From the NCBI GenBank assembly GCA_027487795.1, contig JAIYCX010000047.1, forward strand, positions 1-60,435: 60,435 nt of DNA. The letters are read 5' to 3'. The notes under the pieces were generated by a model. The model had not been told where the DNA came from, did not search any database, and saw only the letters and a list, made by a program, of their open reading frames with translations. This document shows, one piece after another, positions 8,994 through 17,949 of the stretch. How positions within the stretch are numbered: the stretch's first letter is position 1; every line of letters begins with the position of its first letter. The position numbers were made by a program, and so were the translations under genes. This DNA is from Pseudomonadota bacterium. Lineage in GTDB: Bacteria > Bdellovibrionota_C > UBA2361 > SZUA-149 > DAOLCO01.

Positions 8994-9620
8994 CTACTTA
9001 GAATATAGTTCTACTACTAACTGCTCTTTCATTGGATGAGTAAGCTGATCTCTAGCTGGAAGATCTCTTATTACTGCTTGAAGCTCTCCCTTGTTCAACT
9101 CTATCCACTCAGGAACTTTTCTAACTTCAACTCCGTTAAGAGATTCAGCTATCTTTGTAAGTTCCTTTGACTTTTCCTTAATAGAAATAACATCGCCTGG
9201 CTTAACTCTGTATGAACAGATATCAACTGGCTTACCGTTTACTAGAAGATGTCCATGAGTAACAAGCTGTCTTGCTTGTGCTCTTGAGCCAGCAAAACCA
9301 GATCTGTAAACCATGTTATCTAATCTACTTTCTAAAATTCTAAGAAGGTTAGTACCAGTAACACCCTTCATGTTATCAGCAATTTTGAACATTCCACGGA
9401 ACTGCTTTTCTAATAGACCGTATATTCTCTTGATCTTTTGCTTTTCTCTTAACTGAATCTTGTATTCAGAGAACTTACCTCTAGCCTTTGTATGTTGGCC
9501 AGGTTGTCCTTCTCTTCTTTCAATCGCACATTTATTTGTGTAGCATCTGTCACCCTTAAGAAAAAGTTTTTCACCTTCTCTTCTACATAATCTACAAACT
9601 GAACCGCAGTATCTTGCCAT
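8994..9620 (-). CDS. rpsD: 30S ribosomal protein S4, zinc-binding type
   Basis: S4 nucleates 30S assembly on 16S rRNA and in many bacteria represses the alpha operon. The 208-residue protein begins MARYCGSVCRLCRREG and holds Cys9-x2-Cys12-x13-Cys26-x4-Cys31, the zinc site of the C+ form. The S4 RNA-binding domain (LESRLDNMVYRSGFA through VNGKPVDICSYRVKPGD) follows at about 96-160. It lies between rpsK and rpoA, as in many bacteria. Confidence 0.97.
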   Translation of the reverse strand: MARYCGSVCRLCRREGEKLFLKGDRCYTNKCAIERREGQPGQHTKARGKFSEYKIQLREKQKIKRIYGLLEKQFRGMFKIADNMKGVTGTNLLRILESRLDNMVYRSGFAGSRAQARQLVTHGHLLVNGKPVDICSYRVKPGDVISIKEKSKELTKIAESLNGVEVRKVPEWIELNKGELQAVIRDLPARDQLTHPMKEQLVVELYSK

Positions 9621-9663
9621 GCTAAAATCTATCCTGCCTTAATTATTATCTGATATTTTTTTA

Positions 9664-10068
9664 TTAAACTCTTCTTCTCTTCTTAGGTCTACATCCGTTG
9701 TGTGGAATTGGAGTTAGATCTTTAATTGAAGTAATTGCTAGCCCACTGCTTTGTAAAGCACGTAGAGCTGATTCTCTTCCAGAACCTGGACCTTTTAAGA
9801 TCACAGATGCTGTTCTAAGACCTGATTCCATCGCAACTTCAGCAGCTTTTTGAGCTGTTATTTGTGCGGCAAATGGAGTAGATTTTCTAGATCCCTTGAA
9901 ACCATGACAACCAGCGCTTGACCATGATAACACTCCTCCTGAAGGATCTGTTATTGTAACTACTGTGTTGTTGAAAGTAGCTTGAATGTGAGCAACACCA
10001 AGTGGTACGTTCCTTGACTTAGCTTTCTTTTTCTTAGCTGCTGTTTGAGCTTTTTTTTCTGCGGCCAT
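9664..10068 (-). CDS. rpsK: 30S ribosomal protein S11
   Basis: S11 forms part of the platform of the small subunit, near the E site. The 134-residue sequence carries [45 protein letters not shown] and the typical C-terminus [15 protein letters not shown]. The N-terminus is a short Lys/Ala-rich extension. The gene sits 86 bp after rpsM in the alpha cluster. Confidence 0.97.
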   Translation of the reverse strand: MAAEKKAQTAAKKKKAKSRNVPLGVAHIQATFNNTVVTITDPSGGVLSWSSAGCHGFKGSRKSTPFAAQITAQKAAEVAMESGLRTASVILKGPGSGRESALRALQSSGLAITSIKDLTPIPHNGCRPKKRRRV

Positions 10069-10154
10069 CTATTTCCTAATTCCTTAACCCGTATACTTTT
10101 ATTTTACTACTTTTATATTTCTAGTTATATATTTCTACTAAAACTTCTTAAATT

Positions 10155-10538
10155 CTACTTCTTAGTTGCAGTCTTCTTTCCAGTTACTGCACCTCTTCTA
10201 GGACCCTTTCTAGTTCTAGCGTTTGTGTTAGTTCTTTGCCCTCTTACAGGTAGACCTTTTCTGTGTCTTAGACCTCTGTAAGTACCTAAATCCATAAGAC
10301 GTTTAATATTGGCACTGATTTGTCTTCTAATATCCCCTTCAACAGGATAATTATCTTCGATGATTTTTCTGATGTGACCAACTTGGTCATCTGTTAGTGC
10401 ATCTGTGTTTGTAGCAAGATCGATTCCCGCTTCTGCTAAAACAGCCTTTGATAAAGTAGGGCCGATACCAACTAGGTATGTAAGCGCTATATCTATTCTT
10501 TTATTTCTTGGTAAATCAACACCAGCTATACGAGCCAT
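10155..10538 (-). CDS. rpsM: 30S ribosomal protein S13
   Basis: S13 is in the head of the 30S subunit and contacts the P-site tRNA and the subunit bridge. The protein (127 residues) begins [22 protein letters not shown] and contains [26 protein letters not shown], both diagnostic. It is the first gene after a 274-bp leader that separates it from rpmJ, the position where S4 feedback control of the alpha operon acts in E. coli. Confidence 0.97.
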   Translation of the reverse strand: MARIAGVDLPRNKRIDIALTYLVGIGPTLSKAVLAEAGIDLATNTDALTDDQVGHIRKIIEDNYPVEGDIRRQISANIKRLMDLGTYRGLRHRKGLPVRGQRTNTNARTRKGPRRGAVTGKKTATKK

Positions 10539-10666
10539 TAAACTTTAATCCGTATGATTTTCTAAATCTTCTTACAATTAATAAACTACACTAAATAAAC
10601 TACTCAAAAATCGGAACTCTAATTATAAATTTCTATTTATTTCACTAGAATTAAACATAATCTTTG

Positions 10667-10776
10667 GCGTGCGGAATACAAAAAAAACAATTATTAATCA
10701 ACTACTTGGGGTTATATTAAATTAAATAAATCCCAGTAGCTAAAAAATTAAAGAATTCAGTGGGTTAAGTGCACGC
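10667..10776 (-). promoter_or_regulatory. Structured leader upstream of rpsM
   Basis: The 274-bp gap between rpmJ and rpsM has no gene. On the transcribed (minus) strand it holds a hairpin at 10739-10702 (8 paired bases with one bulge, CTACTGGG against CCCCAAGTAG). This is enclosed by a distant 6-bp pairing of 10771-10776 with 10667-10672 (GCGTGC/GCACGC), and a run of eight T follows the hairpin at 10687-10680. It could be the S4-responsive alpha-operon leader or an attenuator. The fold is judged by eye only. Confidence 0.35.
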
Positions 10777-10812
10777 AACCTAACAATCACTAAGTCCTAA
10801 GGCAATAAAAAA

Positions 10813-10929
10813 CTACCCTTGTCTTTGTTTATGCTTAGCACTTCTTGTGCAAATGACATAAACTATACCTTTTCTCTTAATTACCTTGCAGTAATCACAA
10901 ATCTTTTTTACTGAAGCTCGCACTTTCAT
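10813..10929 (-). CDS. rpmJ: 50S ribosomal protein L36
   Basis: This 38-residue protein starts [14 protein letters not shown] and ends HKQRQG. The zinc ligands are Cys11, Cys14, Cys27 and His33, and the length and ligand spacing match E. coli L36. The gene lies between map and rpsM. The translation initiation factor IF-1 gene (infA), often found between map and rpmJ, is not present here. Confidence 0.95.
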   Translation of the reverse strand: MKVRASVKKICDYCKVIKRKGIVYVICTRSAKHKQRQG

Positions 10930-11046
10930 AGTATTCTCTCAAATATCTGGGCCAAAAACTAATTAAATAAAATTTTAATTTATTTAATTCACTAAAAAAT
11001 ATTCCACTACTATAACAACAAATATTGTTTTTTACTAATTAGGTCC

Positions 11047-11826
11047 CTAAGAAATATTAGGATTAGTTAAAACTACGGGTCCTTTGTTAGTAACCGCAAC
11101 TGTATGTTCGAAATGGGCCGCTAGACTATCATCTAGAGTAGATGCTGTCCACCCATCCTCCATAATTTTTACTTTATATGAACCTAAAGTTATCATCGGC
11201 TCTATTGCTAAAACCATCCCAGCCTTGAGTACCCTACCCTGAGTTTTAACTCCATAATTAGGTACTGCTGGCGGCTCATGCATTTTCTCGCCGATACCGT
11301 GTCCGACAAACTCCCGAACTATCCCAAAACCAGCTGCATCAACAACATCTTGCACTGCCTGAGAAATTCCACCGATTCTGTTCCCTGGAAAACAAGCTCT
11401 AATAGCTGCATTTAAGCTATTTTCTGTGACTTTTAATAATTTTTTTGCCTGCTCACTGATCTCTCCTACTGGATAAGTCCAAGCAGAATCCCCGTAATAA
11501 CCAGACACACAACAACCAAAGTCTATACTTAAAATATCTCCGTTCTTCAGTGGAGTTTTGTTTGGAATACCATGAACTATGACTTCATTTGGAGAAGCGC
11601 AAATGACAGCTGGGAATGCTTTAGTATTTTTATCACTAGCAGGATAATTCAAAAAAGCAGGAGCAGCATTATACTTTACGCATAATGATCTAGCTTCCTG
11701 ATCTAGATCATAAGTTGTGACACCAGGCACTATTAAATCTTTTAACGCTTGATGAACATTATAAACTACTTCACCAGCAGCTTTCATTGTATCAATCTGC
11801 TTTGGTGTTTTTATTGGAATAGACAT
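11047..11826 (-). CDS. map: Methionine aminopeptidase, type I
   Basis: This cytosolic metalloenzyme removes the initiator Met from nascent proteins. The 259-residue protein has the pita-bread fold signatures with metal ligands: Asp in LSIDFGCC, Asp in GYYGDSAW, His in VGHGIGEKMHEPP, Glu in LAIEPMI and Glu in DGWTAST...AHFEHTVAVT. The size matches type I enzymes without a zinc-finger extension. It starts 3 bp after adk, so the two are probably translated together. Confidence 0.96.
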   Translation of the reverse strand: MSIPIKTPKQIDTMKAAGEVVYNVHQALKDLIVPGVTTYDLDQEARSLCVKYNAAPAFLNYPASDKNTKAFPAVICASPNEVIVHGIPNKTPLKNGDILSIDFGCCVSGYYGDSAWTYPVGEISEQAKKLLKVTENSLNAAIRACFPGNRIGGISQAVQDVVDAAGFGIVREFVGHGIGEKMHEPPAVPNYGVKTQGRVLKAGMVLAIEPMITLGSYKVKIMEDGWTASTLDDSLAAHFEHTVAVTNKGPVVLTNPNIS

Positions 11827-11829
11827 TGA

Positions 11830-12447
11830 TTAATTTTGATTTGATACTGAACGTGTATTTGGAAAAGTAGCAGAAGAGTCTAGCGGGAAAACATTAAGTA
11901 ATCGACTTTTCACTTCATCCACAGTTCCATCTGAATCTATAGAAACTAATAAAGATTTTTCTTTATAGTAATTAATCAGCGGCGCAGTTTGCTCTTCGTA
12001 AACTTTTATTCTTTTTAATTGAGTTTCAGTTGTATCATCAGCTCTGTTTTCAGTAGTCCTTCTAGCACTAAGTCTAGACATCAAAACTTCTTCAGAAATA
12101 TTAAATAAAACTGCTGCTTCAATTTTTTCTGATGTTTCTTTTAAAAGAACATCTAATGCTTCTGCCTGCGGTGTAGTTCTTGGGAAACCATCTAATAGAA
12201 AGCCATGAGAACAATCACTCTGCAATATTCTGTCTCTAATTAAATCGATCATTAAAGTGTCAGACACTAGCGAACCTGAATCTACTATCGCTTTCACTTT
12301 ATTACCAAGCGCAGTACCTGCATCCATAGATGCTCTTAACATCGCCCCAGTACTGATATGAGGAAGTCCCCTCTCAGCTCCAAACATTTCTGCCTGAGTT
12401 CCCTTACCTGCGCCTGGAGGTCCTAAAAATATAAAAATTCTTCTCAT
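11830..12447 (-). CDS. adk: Adenylate kinase, short-lid form
   Basis: Adenylate kinase interconverts ATP + AMP and 2 ADP. The P-loop is GPPGAGKGTQ (about residues 9-18), and the AMP-binding motif ISTGAMLR and the DGFPRT signature are present. The segment between SRLSARRTTENRADDTTETQ and LKRIKVYEEQT is short, so this is the small-LID variety without the zinc-binding Cys set. The protein has 205 residues. It lies 11 bp after secY, the common secY-adk-map arrangement. Confidence 0.95.
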   Translation of the reverse strand: MRRIFIFLGPPGAGKGTQAEMFGAERGLPHISTGAMLRASMDAGTALGNKVKAIVDSGSLVSDTLMIDLIRDRILQSDCSHGFLLDGFPRTTPQAEALDVLLKETSEKIEAAVLFNISEEVLMSRLSARRTTENRADDTTETQLKRIKVYEEQTAPLINYYKEKSLLVSIDSDGTVDEVKSRLLNVFPLDSSATFPNTRSVSNQN

Positions 12448-12458
12448 TTTATTTTTAT

Positions 12459-13826
12459 TTATCTTCTGATTATTCTTCCGCCAACTTGAGACGCACTTGC
12501 CGAACCTCTAACTTTCTGTGGTCCCTTTTCAAGGAATGCCTCGTAGCTCTTACTAAATAAGTGAGATTGAATTTGAGACATAGTATCCATAGTAACTCCG
12601 ACTACGATAAGAACAGCAGTCCCACCGAAGAAACTAGCAAAAGCAGATGCGTCCATTTCGATATAAAATACTTGAGGTGCAATACAAATTATCGCTAAAT
12701 AAAGTGAGCCCCAAAGTGTCAAACGATTAAGAACTTTCATTAGAAAAGCTGTAGTATCAGCACCAGGTCTAACTGTTGGAATGAATCCACCGTTCTTTTT
12801 CAAATTATCAGAAATCTGCGCTGGGTCAAACATTAGCGCAGTGTAAAAATATCCAAAGAAAAGTATCAGAACCGCAAAGGCTAATTCATAAGTAAAAGAA
12901 CCTGGGACTACATATTCTAGAATTGAATCAACAATTCTTTTAGCATTAGGAGTTTTATCACTCACTGCAAACTGGGCTATAGTAAGTGGGAATACTAAAA
13001 AAGTAGAAGCAAAAATTGGAGGGATGACTCCAGCTGTGTTTAACTTCAGTGGCATATGCTGCGATGCTGATTGAGTCATCATACGACCACCAACAACTCT
13101 CTTAGGATATTGAACTGGTATTTTTCTCTGACATCTTTCAACAAAGACAATGAACAATACTGTCGCAACGGCAAATAATAGTACGAAGAACAATGAAGAT
13201 AACTCAATTCCCCCACTGCCAGCATCATCAAGCATAGTAAGTAAGGTAGAAGGCATACGTGCGATAATACCAGCTGCGATAATTAAACTTGTTCCGTTAC
13301 CAATACCACGCTCAGTAATTTGCTCACCTAACCACATAACGAATGCAGTTCCTGCAGCAAGAGTTATTGCTGATTTAATAACAAATAAGTAACTTGGATC
13401 AAGGGCTAAGCCTTGTTGCTGAAGACCAAAACTAATAAAACCACCTTGAACTAAAGCTAGGATTACAGTTCCTATTCTAGTATATTTAGTTATTATTCTT
13501 TTCCCATGCTGGCCTTCCTTAGAAAGTTCTTCTAAGTATTTAGAAGTACTAGTTAGGAGTTGCATAATAATAGATACGCTGATGTATGGCATAATCCCAA
13601 GTGCAAGGATTGAAAAGTTTTCGATCGCTCCCCCGGAGAACATATTTATTAAACCGAATATTTCTTTTCTCTCGGTATCAATAAATCTTTGTCTGAATAA
13701 TTCTAGATTTATCCCTGGTAGCGGAACGAAGATGCCGATTCTATATATAATAAGCATGAAGAGACTATATAAGGCTCTTTTTCTTAATTCTGGTATTTGA
13801 GTAGCGTTTTGAAGTCCTGGTATCAC
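12459..13826 (-). CDS. secY: Protein translocase subunit SecY
   Basis: SecY is the channel-forming subunit of the Sec translocon in the inner membrane. The 455-residue protein shows ten hydrophobic segments, the plug-proximal signature GIFVPLPGIN, the sequence IMPYISVSIIMQLLT, the cytosolic loop VERCQRKIPVQYPKR and the motif GGFIPTVRPGADT. It is separated from rplO by 197 bp including a strong terminator, so it probably has its own promoter, unlike the usual spc operon. Confidence 0.97.
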   Translation of the reverse strand: MIPGLQNATQIPELRKRALYSLFMLIIYRIGIFVPLPGINLELFRQRFIDTERKEIFGLINMFSGGAIENFSILALGIMPYISVSIIMQLLTSTSKYLEELSKEGQHGKRIITKYTRIGTVILALVQGGFISFGLQQQGLALDPSYLFVIKSAITLAAGTAFVMWLGEQITERGIGNGTSLIIAAGIIARMPSTLLTMLDDAGSGGIELSSLFFVLLFAVATVLFIVFVERCQRKIPVQYPKRVVGGRMMTQSASQHMPLKLNTAGVIPPIFASTFLVFPLTIAQFAVSDKTPNAKRIVDSILEYVVPGSFTYELAFAVLILFFGYFYTALMFDPAQISDNLKKNGGFIPTVRPGADTTAFLMKVLNRLTLWGSLYLAIICIAPQVFYIEMDASAFASFFGGTAVLIVVGVTMDTMSQIQSHLFSKSYEAFLEKGPQKVRGSASASQVGGRIIRR

Positions 13827-13973
13827 AGTTTATTCTTTAAAATTATTTTTAATTATTCTTTTTAATTTAAATTACTTATGTTTTCTAACATAGCTTCCTA
13901 GTCTACGAAAAAGAAGAGTTAGTCGCAAGTATTGGTATGATATATTAATAAAAAATCCCACAAAAAACACATA

Positions 13974-14002
13974 AAAAAACCAGCGTCATGCGCTGGTTTT
14001 TT
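13974..14002 (-). terminator. Rho-independent terminator after rplO
   Basis: A perfect CCAGCG/CGCTGG stem with a 5-base loop is flanked by runs of A and T, so on the minus strand rplO transcripts end in a stem followed by seven T. It lies only 22 bp after the rplO stop. The flanking A and T runs make it bidirectional in principle, but no plus-strand gene precedes it. Confidence 0.85.
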
Positions 14003-14023
14003 GTTAAGCTATAACTTTAGAAA

Positions 14024-14527
14024 TTAAACTAAAGTTAAAACTCCACCTGCACCTTCAATAGCTTCTCTAGCACCTGCACTAGCTGCATGCGCTTCGATAG
14101 TAACTTTTGAATTTACAGTTCCCTTTCCTAAGATCTTAACTTTTGGAGCAGAAGATTTTAGTAAGCCTCTTTCTCTCATGAACTCAATTGAAAATGTATT
14201 AAGACTTGCATTATCAGCAATCATTTTATTGATCTGCTCTAATGACACCAATGAAAAAACATTTTCTCCAACCACCTTTTTACGAGAAGTAAATCCTCTC
14301 TTTGGTAGTCTTCTGTGAAGTGGCATTTGTCCACCTTCAAATCCTGGCTTAGAATGGTAACCAGATCTAGCACGAGCTCCCTTATTACCCTTACCACTTG
14401 TTTTACCTCTACCACTCCCTTCTCCAAAGCCGATTCTCTTTCTTCTGTGCTTTGATCCTGGGACCGGAGCTAGGTCGCTTAAGCTTAGCATACTAGCGCT
14501 TAGATCTGTTTTATTACTTGTTGTCAT
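14024..14527 (-). CDS. rplO: 50S ribosomal protein L15
   Basis: L15 is a late-assembling 23S rRNA-binding protein. The glycine- and arginine-rich loop HRRKRIGFGEGSGRGKTSGKG and the sequence PGFEGGQMPLHRRLPKRGF are diagnostic. The start adds a short Met-Thr-Thr-Ser-Asn leader, which is also found at the start of the upstream rpmD. The protein has 167 residues and starts 2 bp after rpmD. A terminator follows it. Confidence 0.97.
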   Translation of the reverse strand: MTTSNKTDLSASMLSLSDLAPVPGSKHRRKRIGFGEGSGRGKTSGKGNKGARARSGYHSKPGFEGGQMPLHRRLPKRGFTSRKKVVGENVFSLVSLEQINKMIADNASLNTFSIEFMRERGLLKSSAPKVKILGKGTVNSKVTIEAHAASAGAREAIEGAGGVLTLV

Positions 14528-14529
14528 AA

Positions 14530-14742
14530 CTATTTTACCTCAATTAGGTGCCAAACTTTTCTTAGCTTTCCGTACAAAGACAGATTTAGCTTTTGCTTAG
14601 CTTCTTTTCCAATTCTTCCTAGACCCATAGATTTAAGTGTAGCTAGCTGATCCTTTGGTCTACCGATAGAGCTTCTGATTTGCTTAATGACAAGCTCCTC
14701 ACCACTTTTATAATTATAATTTGTCATATTACTTGTTGTCAT
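14530..14742 (-). CDS. rpmD: 50S ribosomal protein L30
   Basis: L30 is a small non-essential protein of the large subunit. The core ELVIKQIRSSIGRPKDQLATLKSMGLGRIGK matches the family. The 70-residue frame has about 14 extra residues before the core. An internal Met6 is a possible later start, but the first ATG repeats the first 16 bases of rplO and is kept here. It lies between rpsE and rplO. Confidence 0.93.
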   Translation of the reverse strand: MTTSNMTNYNYKSGEELVIKQIRSSIGRPKDQLATLKSMGLGRIGKEAKQKLNLSLYGKLRKVWHLIEVK

Positions 14743-14770
14743 ATCTGCTAGTTTTACTTACTTGTTTTTT

Positions 14771-15316
14771 CTATCCGCCGTATACTTGATAACCTAGATC
14801 ATCAAGAGTTTTTCCTCTAGTATAAGCTAATCTTGAAGGATCTTCTAATTGAAGTAGTCCATCAATGATTGCTGAAAGAACGTTATGAGGATTTTGAGAA
14901 CCTAAACTCTTAGTTAGTATATCTGTGATACCTACTAACTCAAGTATACTTCTAACTACTGATCCTGCGATAATACCCGTTCCAGGACTAGCTGGCTTAA
15001 GTAATACTCTAGCAGATCCAGACTCTCCCATCACTTGATAAGGAATTGTTGTTCCCATTAAGTGAACCTTAATTAAATTCTTTCTAGCTCCTTCATTAGC
15101 TTTTCTAATTGCATCAGGAACTTCATTAGCTTTTCCAAGGCCGTATCCTACGTGACCTCTTCCATCTCCAACTACTACTAATGCACTAAAGCTAAAACGT
15201 CTACCACCCTTAACAACCTTAGCAACTCGACTAATAGAAACTACTTTTTCAGTTAGTTCTCCACAATCTTGTGCAGTTGCTTTTCTCTTGGTTGGCCTTG
15301 GGTATTTTGCTCCCAT
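14771..15316 (-). CDS. rpsE: 30S ribosomal protein S5
   Basis: S5 contributes to decoding accuracy and mRNA unwinding at the entry channel. The double-stranded RNA-binding N-domain is visible as [27 protein letters not shown], followed by [22 protein letters not shown] and the C-terminal domain with [23 protein letters not shown]. The length is 181 residues. It lies 58 bp after rplR. Confidence 0.97.
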   Translation of the reverse strand: MGAKYPRPTKRKATAQDCGELTEKVVSISRVAKVVKGGRRFSFSALVVVGDGRGHVGYGLGKANEVPDAIRKANEGARKNLIKVHLMGTTIPYQVMGESGSARVLLKPASPGTGIIAGSVVRSILELVGITDILTKSLGSQNPHNVLSAIIDGLLQLEDPSRLAYTRGKTLDDLGYQVYGG

Positions 15317-15374
15317 TCTATAAACTCCTAAAAATCAGTATCTAAAATAAATTAGTTTTATATAAACTCTATAA

Positions 15375-15764
15375 CTAAAACTCTAATCCGCCTTCTCTTG
15401 CACCTTCTGCAACAGAAGCCACTCTTCCATGGTATACATACCCATTTCTGTCAAAAACTACAGACTTAACATTTTTTGTAGCAGCAATTTTTGCAAGTTC
15501 AATACCTAAAGCTTTTGCTCCAGTCATTGAACCAGGTGTAGCATTTTTGCCTTCTACCTTAAGTGCATCTTTACTAACTAAATCTTTTGTAGAAGCAGAA
15601 GCTATAACAGTACCTGTTTCATCAGAGATGATTTGAGCGTACATGTACTTAAGACTTCTGAATACACAAAGTCTTGGTCTTGCTGTAGTACCTACAACTC
15701 TCTTTCTAACTCTAACTTTTCTTTTAGATCTAGCAGCTAGCTTCTTTTTTGGATCGATTGCCAT
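15375..15764 (-). CDS. rplR: 50S ribosomal protein L18
   Basis: L18 binds 5S rRNA in the central protuberance. The motifs are RPRLCVFRSLKYMYAQIISDE, the GAKALGIELAKIA helix, and the C-terminal VVFDRNGYVYHGRVASVAEGAREGGLEF. The length (129 residues) is normal. The gene keeps its usual place between rplF and rpsE. Confidence 0.97.
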   Translation of the reverse strand: MAIDPKKKLAARSKRKVRVRKRVVGTTARPRLCVFRSLKYMYAQIISDETGTVIASASTKDLVSKDALKVEGKNATPGSMTGAKALGIELAKIAATKNVKSVVFDRNGYVYHGRVASVAEGAREGGLEF

Positions 15765-15808
15765 AAATTCTTTATATTATGTTTTTTATTACGTATGCCT
15801 AACTAAAA

Positions 15809-16372
15809 TTATTTCTTACCTGACTTACCAGCCTTAGTCTTCACAACCTCGTCCTTGTAACGAACTCCCTTACCTTTATAAGGCTCAGGTGGTCGAAGTG
15901 ATCTGATTTGAGCTGCTACTTGTCCAAGAAGTTGATTATCTGCTGATTCTAACTTAATAGAAACATCTCTGTTTTCTTTTGTTAAAGAAGCAGTAACACC
16001 TGTAGGAACAACATAATCAATCATATGACTATAACCTAAAGCTAAGTTTAAAGTAGCTCCAGATTGTTCCGCTCTGTAACCAGTACCTACTAAAGAAAGT
16101 TCCTTAACAAATCCTTCAGCTACACCTTTAATCATGTTAGCAGCAAGAGCTCTTTCCATACCATGGAAAGCACCTGACTTACCTTCTTCTCTAACAGAAG
16201 TACCACCAGCAATTTCAAAAGTTAAAGTAGTACCATCTAGTACGGCTTTAATTTCTGGTCTGATTGTTCTGCTAAGCTTACCTTTTGGCCCTTCTACTTT
16301 TAGCAATTGACCTGCTAAATGAGCAGTAACTGCTTTTGGTATCTCTATTGGTAACTTTCCTACTCTAGACAT
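15809..16372 (-). CDS. rplF: 50S ribosomal protein L6
   Basis: L6 sits near the factor-binding site and the sarcin-ricin loop. It begins MSRVGKLPIEIPKAV and has the second-domain signature EPYKGKGVRYKDEVVKTKAGKSGKK. The duplicated L6 fold is reflected in two similar halves of the 187 residues. It follows rpsH by 32 bp. Confidence 0.97.
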   Translation of the reverse strand: MSRVGKLPIEIPKAVTAHLAGQLLKVEGPKGKLSRTIRPEIKAVLDGTTLTFEIAGGTSVREEGKSGAFHGMERALAANMIKGVAEGFVKELSLVGTGYRAEQSGATLNLALGYSHMIDYVVPTGVTASLTKENRDVSIKLESADNQLLGQVAAQIRSLRPPEPYKGKGVRYKDEVVKTKAGKSGKK

Positions 16373-16404
16373 ATAGTTTAACTTTTAACTCGATTATAAA
16401 TTTA

Positions 16405-16803
16405 TTAGTATACTGAACAAATAAGTTCGCCGCCAACTCCTAGCTTCCTAGCTTCTCTGTCACTGATAACTCCCTTAGAAGTAGAAACTAAAATAACTCC
16501 AAGACCGCCTCTAACTTTAGGTATCTCAGTGCACTTTACGTACATTCTCTTACCTGGTGAACTTATTCTGCTGATAGCGTTAATTACAGGCTCTCCGTCA
16601 GTAGTGTACTTTAGCATAACTTTAAGTACTGGATGACCTTCTTCAGACTTCTCTTCTAAAGTTTTCAAAATGAAGCCTTCTTTTTCAAGAAGATTCAATA
16701 TGTTTAATTTTTCTTTAGAAGCAGGAATTGAAACTGTAGGATGCCCGGCATTCTGCGCGTTTCTTATTCTTGTTAGTAAATCTGCTATCTGATCTGTTAC
16801 CAT
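16405..16803 (-). CDS. rpsH: 30S ribosomal protein S8
   Basis: S8 binds the central domain of 16S rRNA and, in E. coli, represses the spc operon. The N-terminus MVTDQIADLLTRIRNAQNAGH and the C-terminal VSTSKGVISDREARKLGVGGELICSVY are diagnostic over 132 residues. Only 74 bp separate it from rplE, so rpsN (S14), which normally lies here, is missing from the cluster. Confidence 0.97.
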   Translation of the reverse strand: MVTDQIADLLTRIRNAQNAGHPTVSIPASKEKLNILNLLEKEGFILKTLEEKSEEGHPVLKVMLKYTTDGEPVINAISRISSPGKRMYVKCTEIPKVRGGLGVILVSTSKGVISDREARKLGVGGELICSVY

Positions 16804-16877
16804 TTTATATTCCTACAAACTTTTTAATCTTCTTAATTACTGCTTCCTAGCTACTATAATTTCTTATTGAGCTATTT

Positions 16878-17462
16878 TTATTGTGGCGCGCCCTTCTTTT
16901 TAAACGGCATTCCAAAATGTTCAAGAAGCGCTTTACCTTCATCATTAGTCTTTGCACTAGTAACAAAAGTAATATTTAAACCTCTTAGAACTGTCTTTTC
17001 TAAATCGATTTCTGGAAAAATGATTTGCTCGTTAAGACCAAGAGAATAATTTCCTCTACCGTCAAAACTATTACCTGGGATACCTCTAAAGTCTCTTACT
17101 CTTGGAAGAGCGATAGTTATTAAACGATCTAAGAATTCATACATCATCTTCTTTCTTAGAGTAACGCTAACACCTATAGGAATACCCTCTCTTAACTTAA
17201 AATTTGCAATCGCTTTTTTTGCTCTTCTAATAACTGGTTTTTGTCCTGTTATTGAAGTTAAATCAGCTACAGCGCTATCGATTAATTTAGGATTTTGAGT
17301 TGCTTGACCAATTCCCATATTAAGAACTATTTTTTCAAGCTTAGGAACTTGAAGAATATTCTTGTATCCAAAATTTTCTCTTAACTTACCTACAATTTCC
17401 TTCTTATAGGTAACTTGTAATCTTGCTTCTGATCTTTCTACTGATTCTACTTCTTGATCCAT
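16878..17462 (-). CDS. rplE: 50S ribosomal protein L5
   Basis: L5 binds 5S rRNA and contacts P-site tRNA. The family blocks [54 protein letters not shown] and [19 protein letters not shown] are all present. The protein is 194 residues, with about 15 extra residues at the N-terminus compared with E. coli. Its position after rplX is standard. Confidence 0.97.
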   Translation of the reverse strand: MDQEVESVERSEARLQVTYKKEIVGKLRENFGYKNILQVPKLEKIVLNMGIGQATQNPKLIDSAVADLTSITGQKPVIRRAKKAIANFKLREGIPIGVSVTLRKKMMYEFLDRLITIALPRVRDFRGIPGNSFDGRGNYSLGLNEQIIFPEIDLEKTVLRGLNITFVTSAKTNDEGKALLEHFGMPFKKKGAPQ

Positions 17463-17531
17463 CTCTAGATCTCTCCAAATTTCTATTTAATTAGACTATA
17501 CTAAACTCATTTTAACTGGTGTTTATCCAGC

Positions 17532-17948
17532 TTAAACAGCTACCTCAAATTCTTTAGTTCCAGGAACTATAAATCCTCTTTCTACTTTTAACTTCTTATC
17601 TGCTCCAGCAGGAACTCTTCTTACCTTTAATCTAAAAGGTCTGTTATGAGTTTTACTAAAGTACATTACATTTGAAATGTGAATAGAACCTTCTTTAGTT
17701 ACTATTCCACTTTCTTCTTGATTGTTTTGTGCTCTCTTATGTCTTTTAACAACATTCAAGCCTTCAACGATAACTCTATTAGTTTTAGGGAAAATTTTCT
17801 TAACAACCCCAACTTTACCTTTAAGTTGCTTACCGTCTTTTAGAGAATTTCCACCAGCGATGATCATTACAGAATCACCAACTTTAATTAAAGTACTAAA
17901 GTTAAATGTTTCTTTTGATATGTCTTTTGAAGTAACAGTTGATTTCAT
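17532..17948 (-). CDS. rplX: 50S ribosomal protein L24
   Basis: L24 starts 50S assembly by binding the 5' end of 23S rRNA. The KOW motif is visible in KVGDSVMIIAGGNSLKDGKQLKGKVGVVKKI and is followed by NRVIVEGLNVVKRHKRAQ. The protein has 138 residues, longer than the usual 103. It carries about 20 extra residues before the KOW motif and a C-terminal extension ending GTKEFEVAV. It starts 1 bp after the rplN stop. Confidence 0.96.
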   Translation of the reverse strand: MKSTVTSKDISKETFNFSTLIKVGDSVMIIAGGNSLKDGKQLKGKVGVVKKIFPKTNRVIVEGLNVVKRHKRAQNNQEESGIVTKEGSIHISNVMYFSKTHNRPFRLKVRRVPAGADKKLKVERGFIVPGTKEFEVAV

Positions 17949-17949
17949 A

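Noticed and set aside
14239..14427. 62-codon frame inside rplO on the same strand
   Set aside because: It is an alternative-frame shadow of the well-conserved L15 coding sequence.
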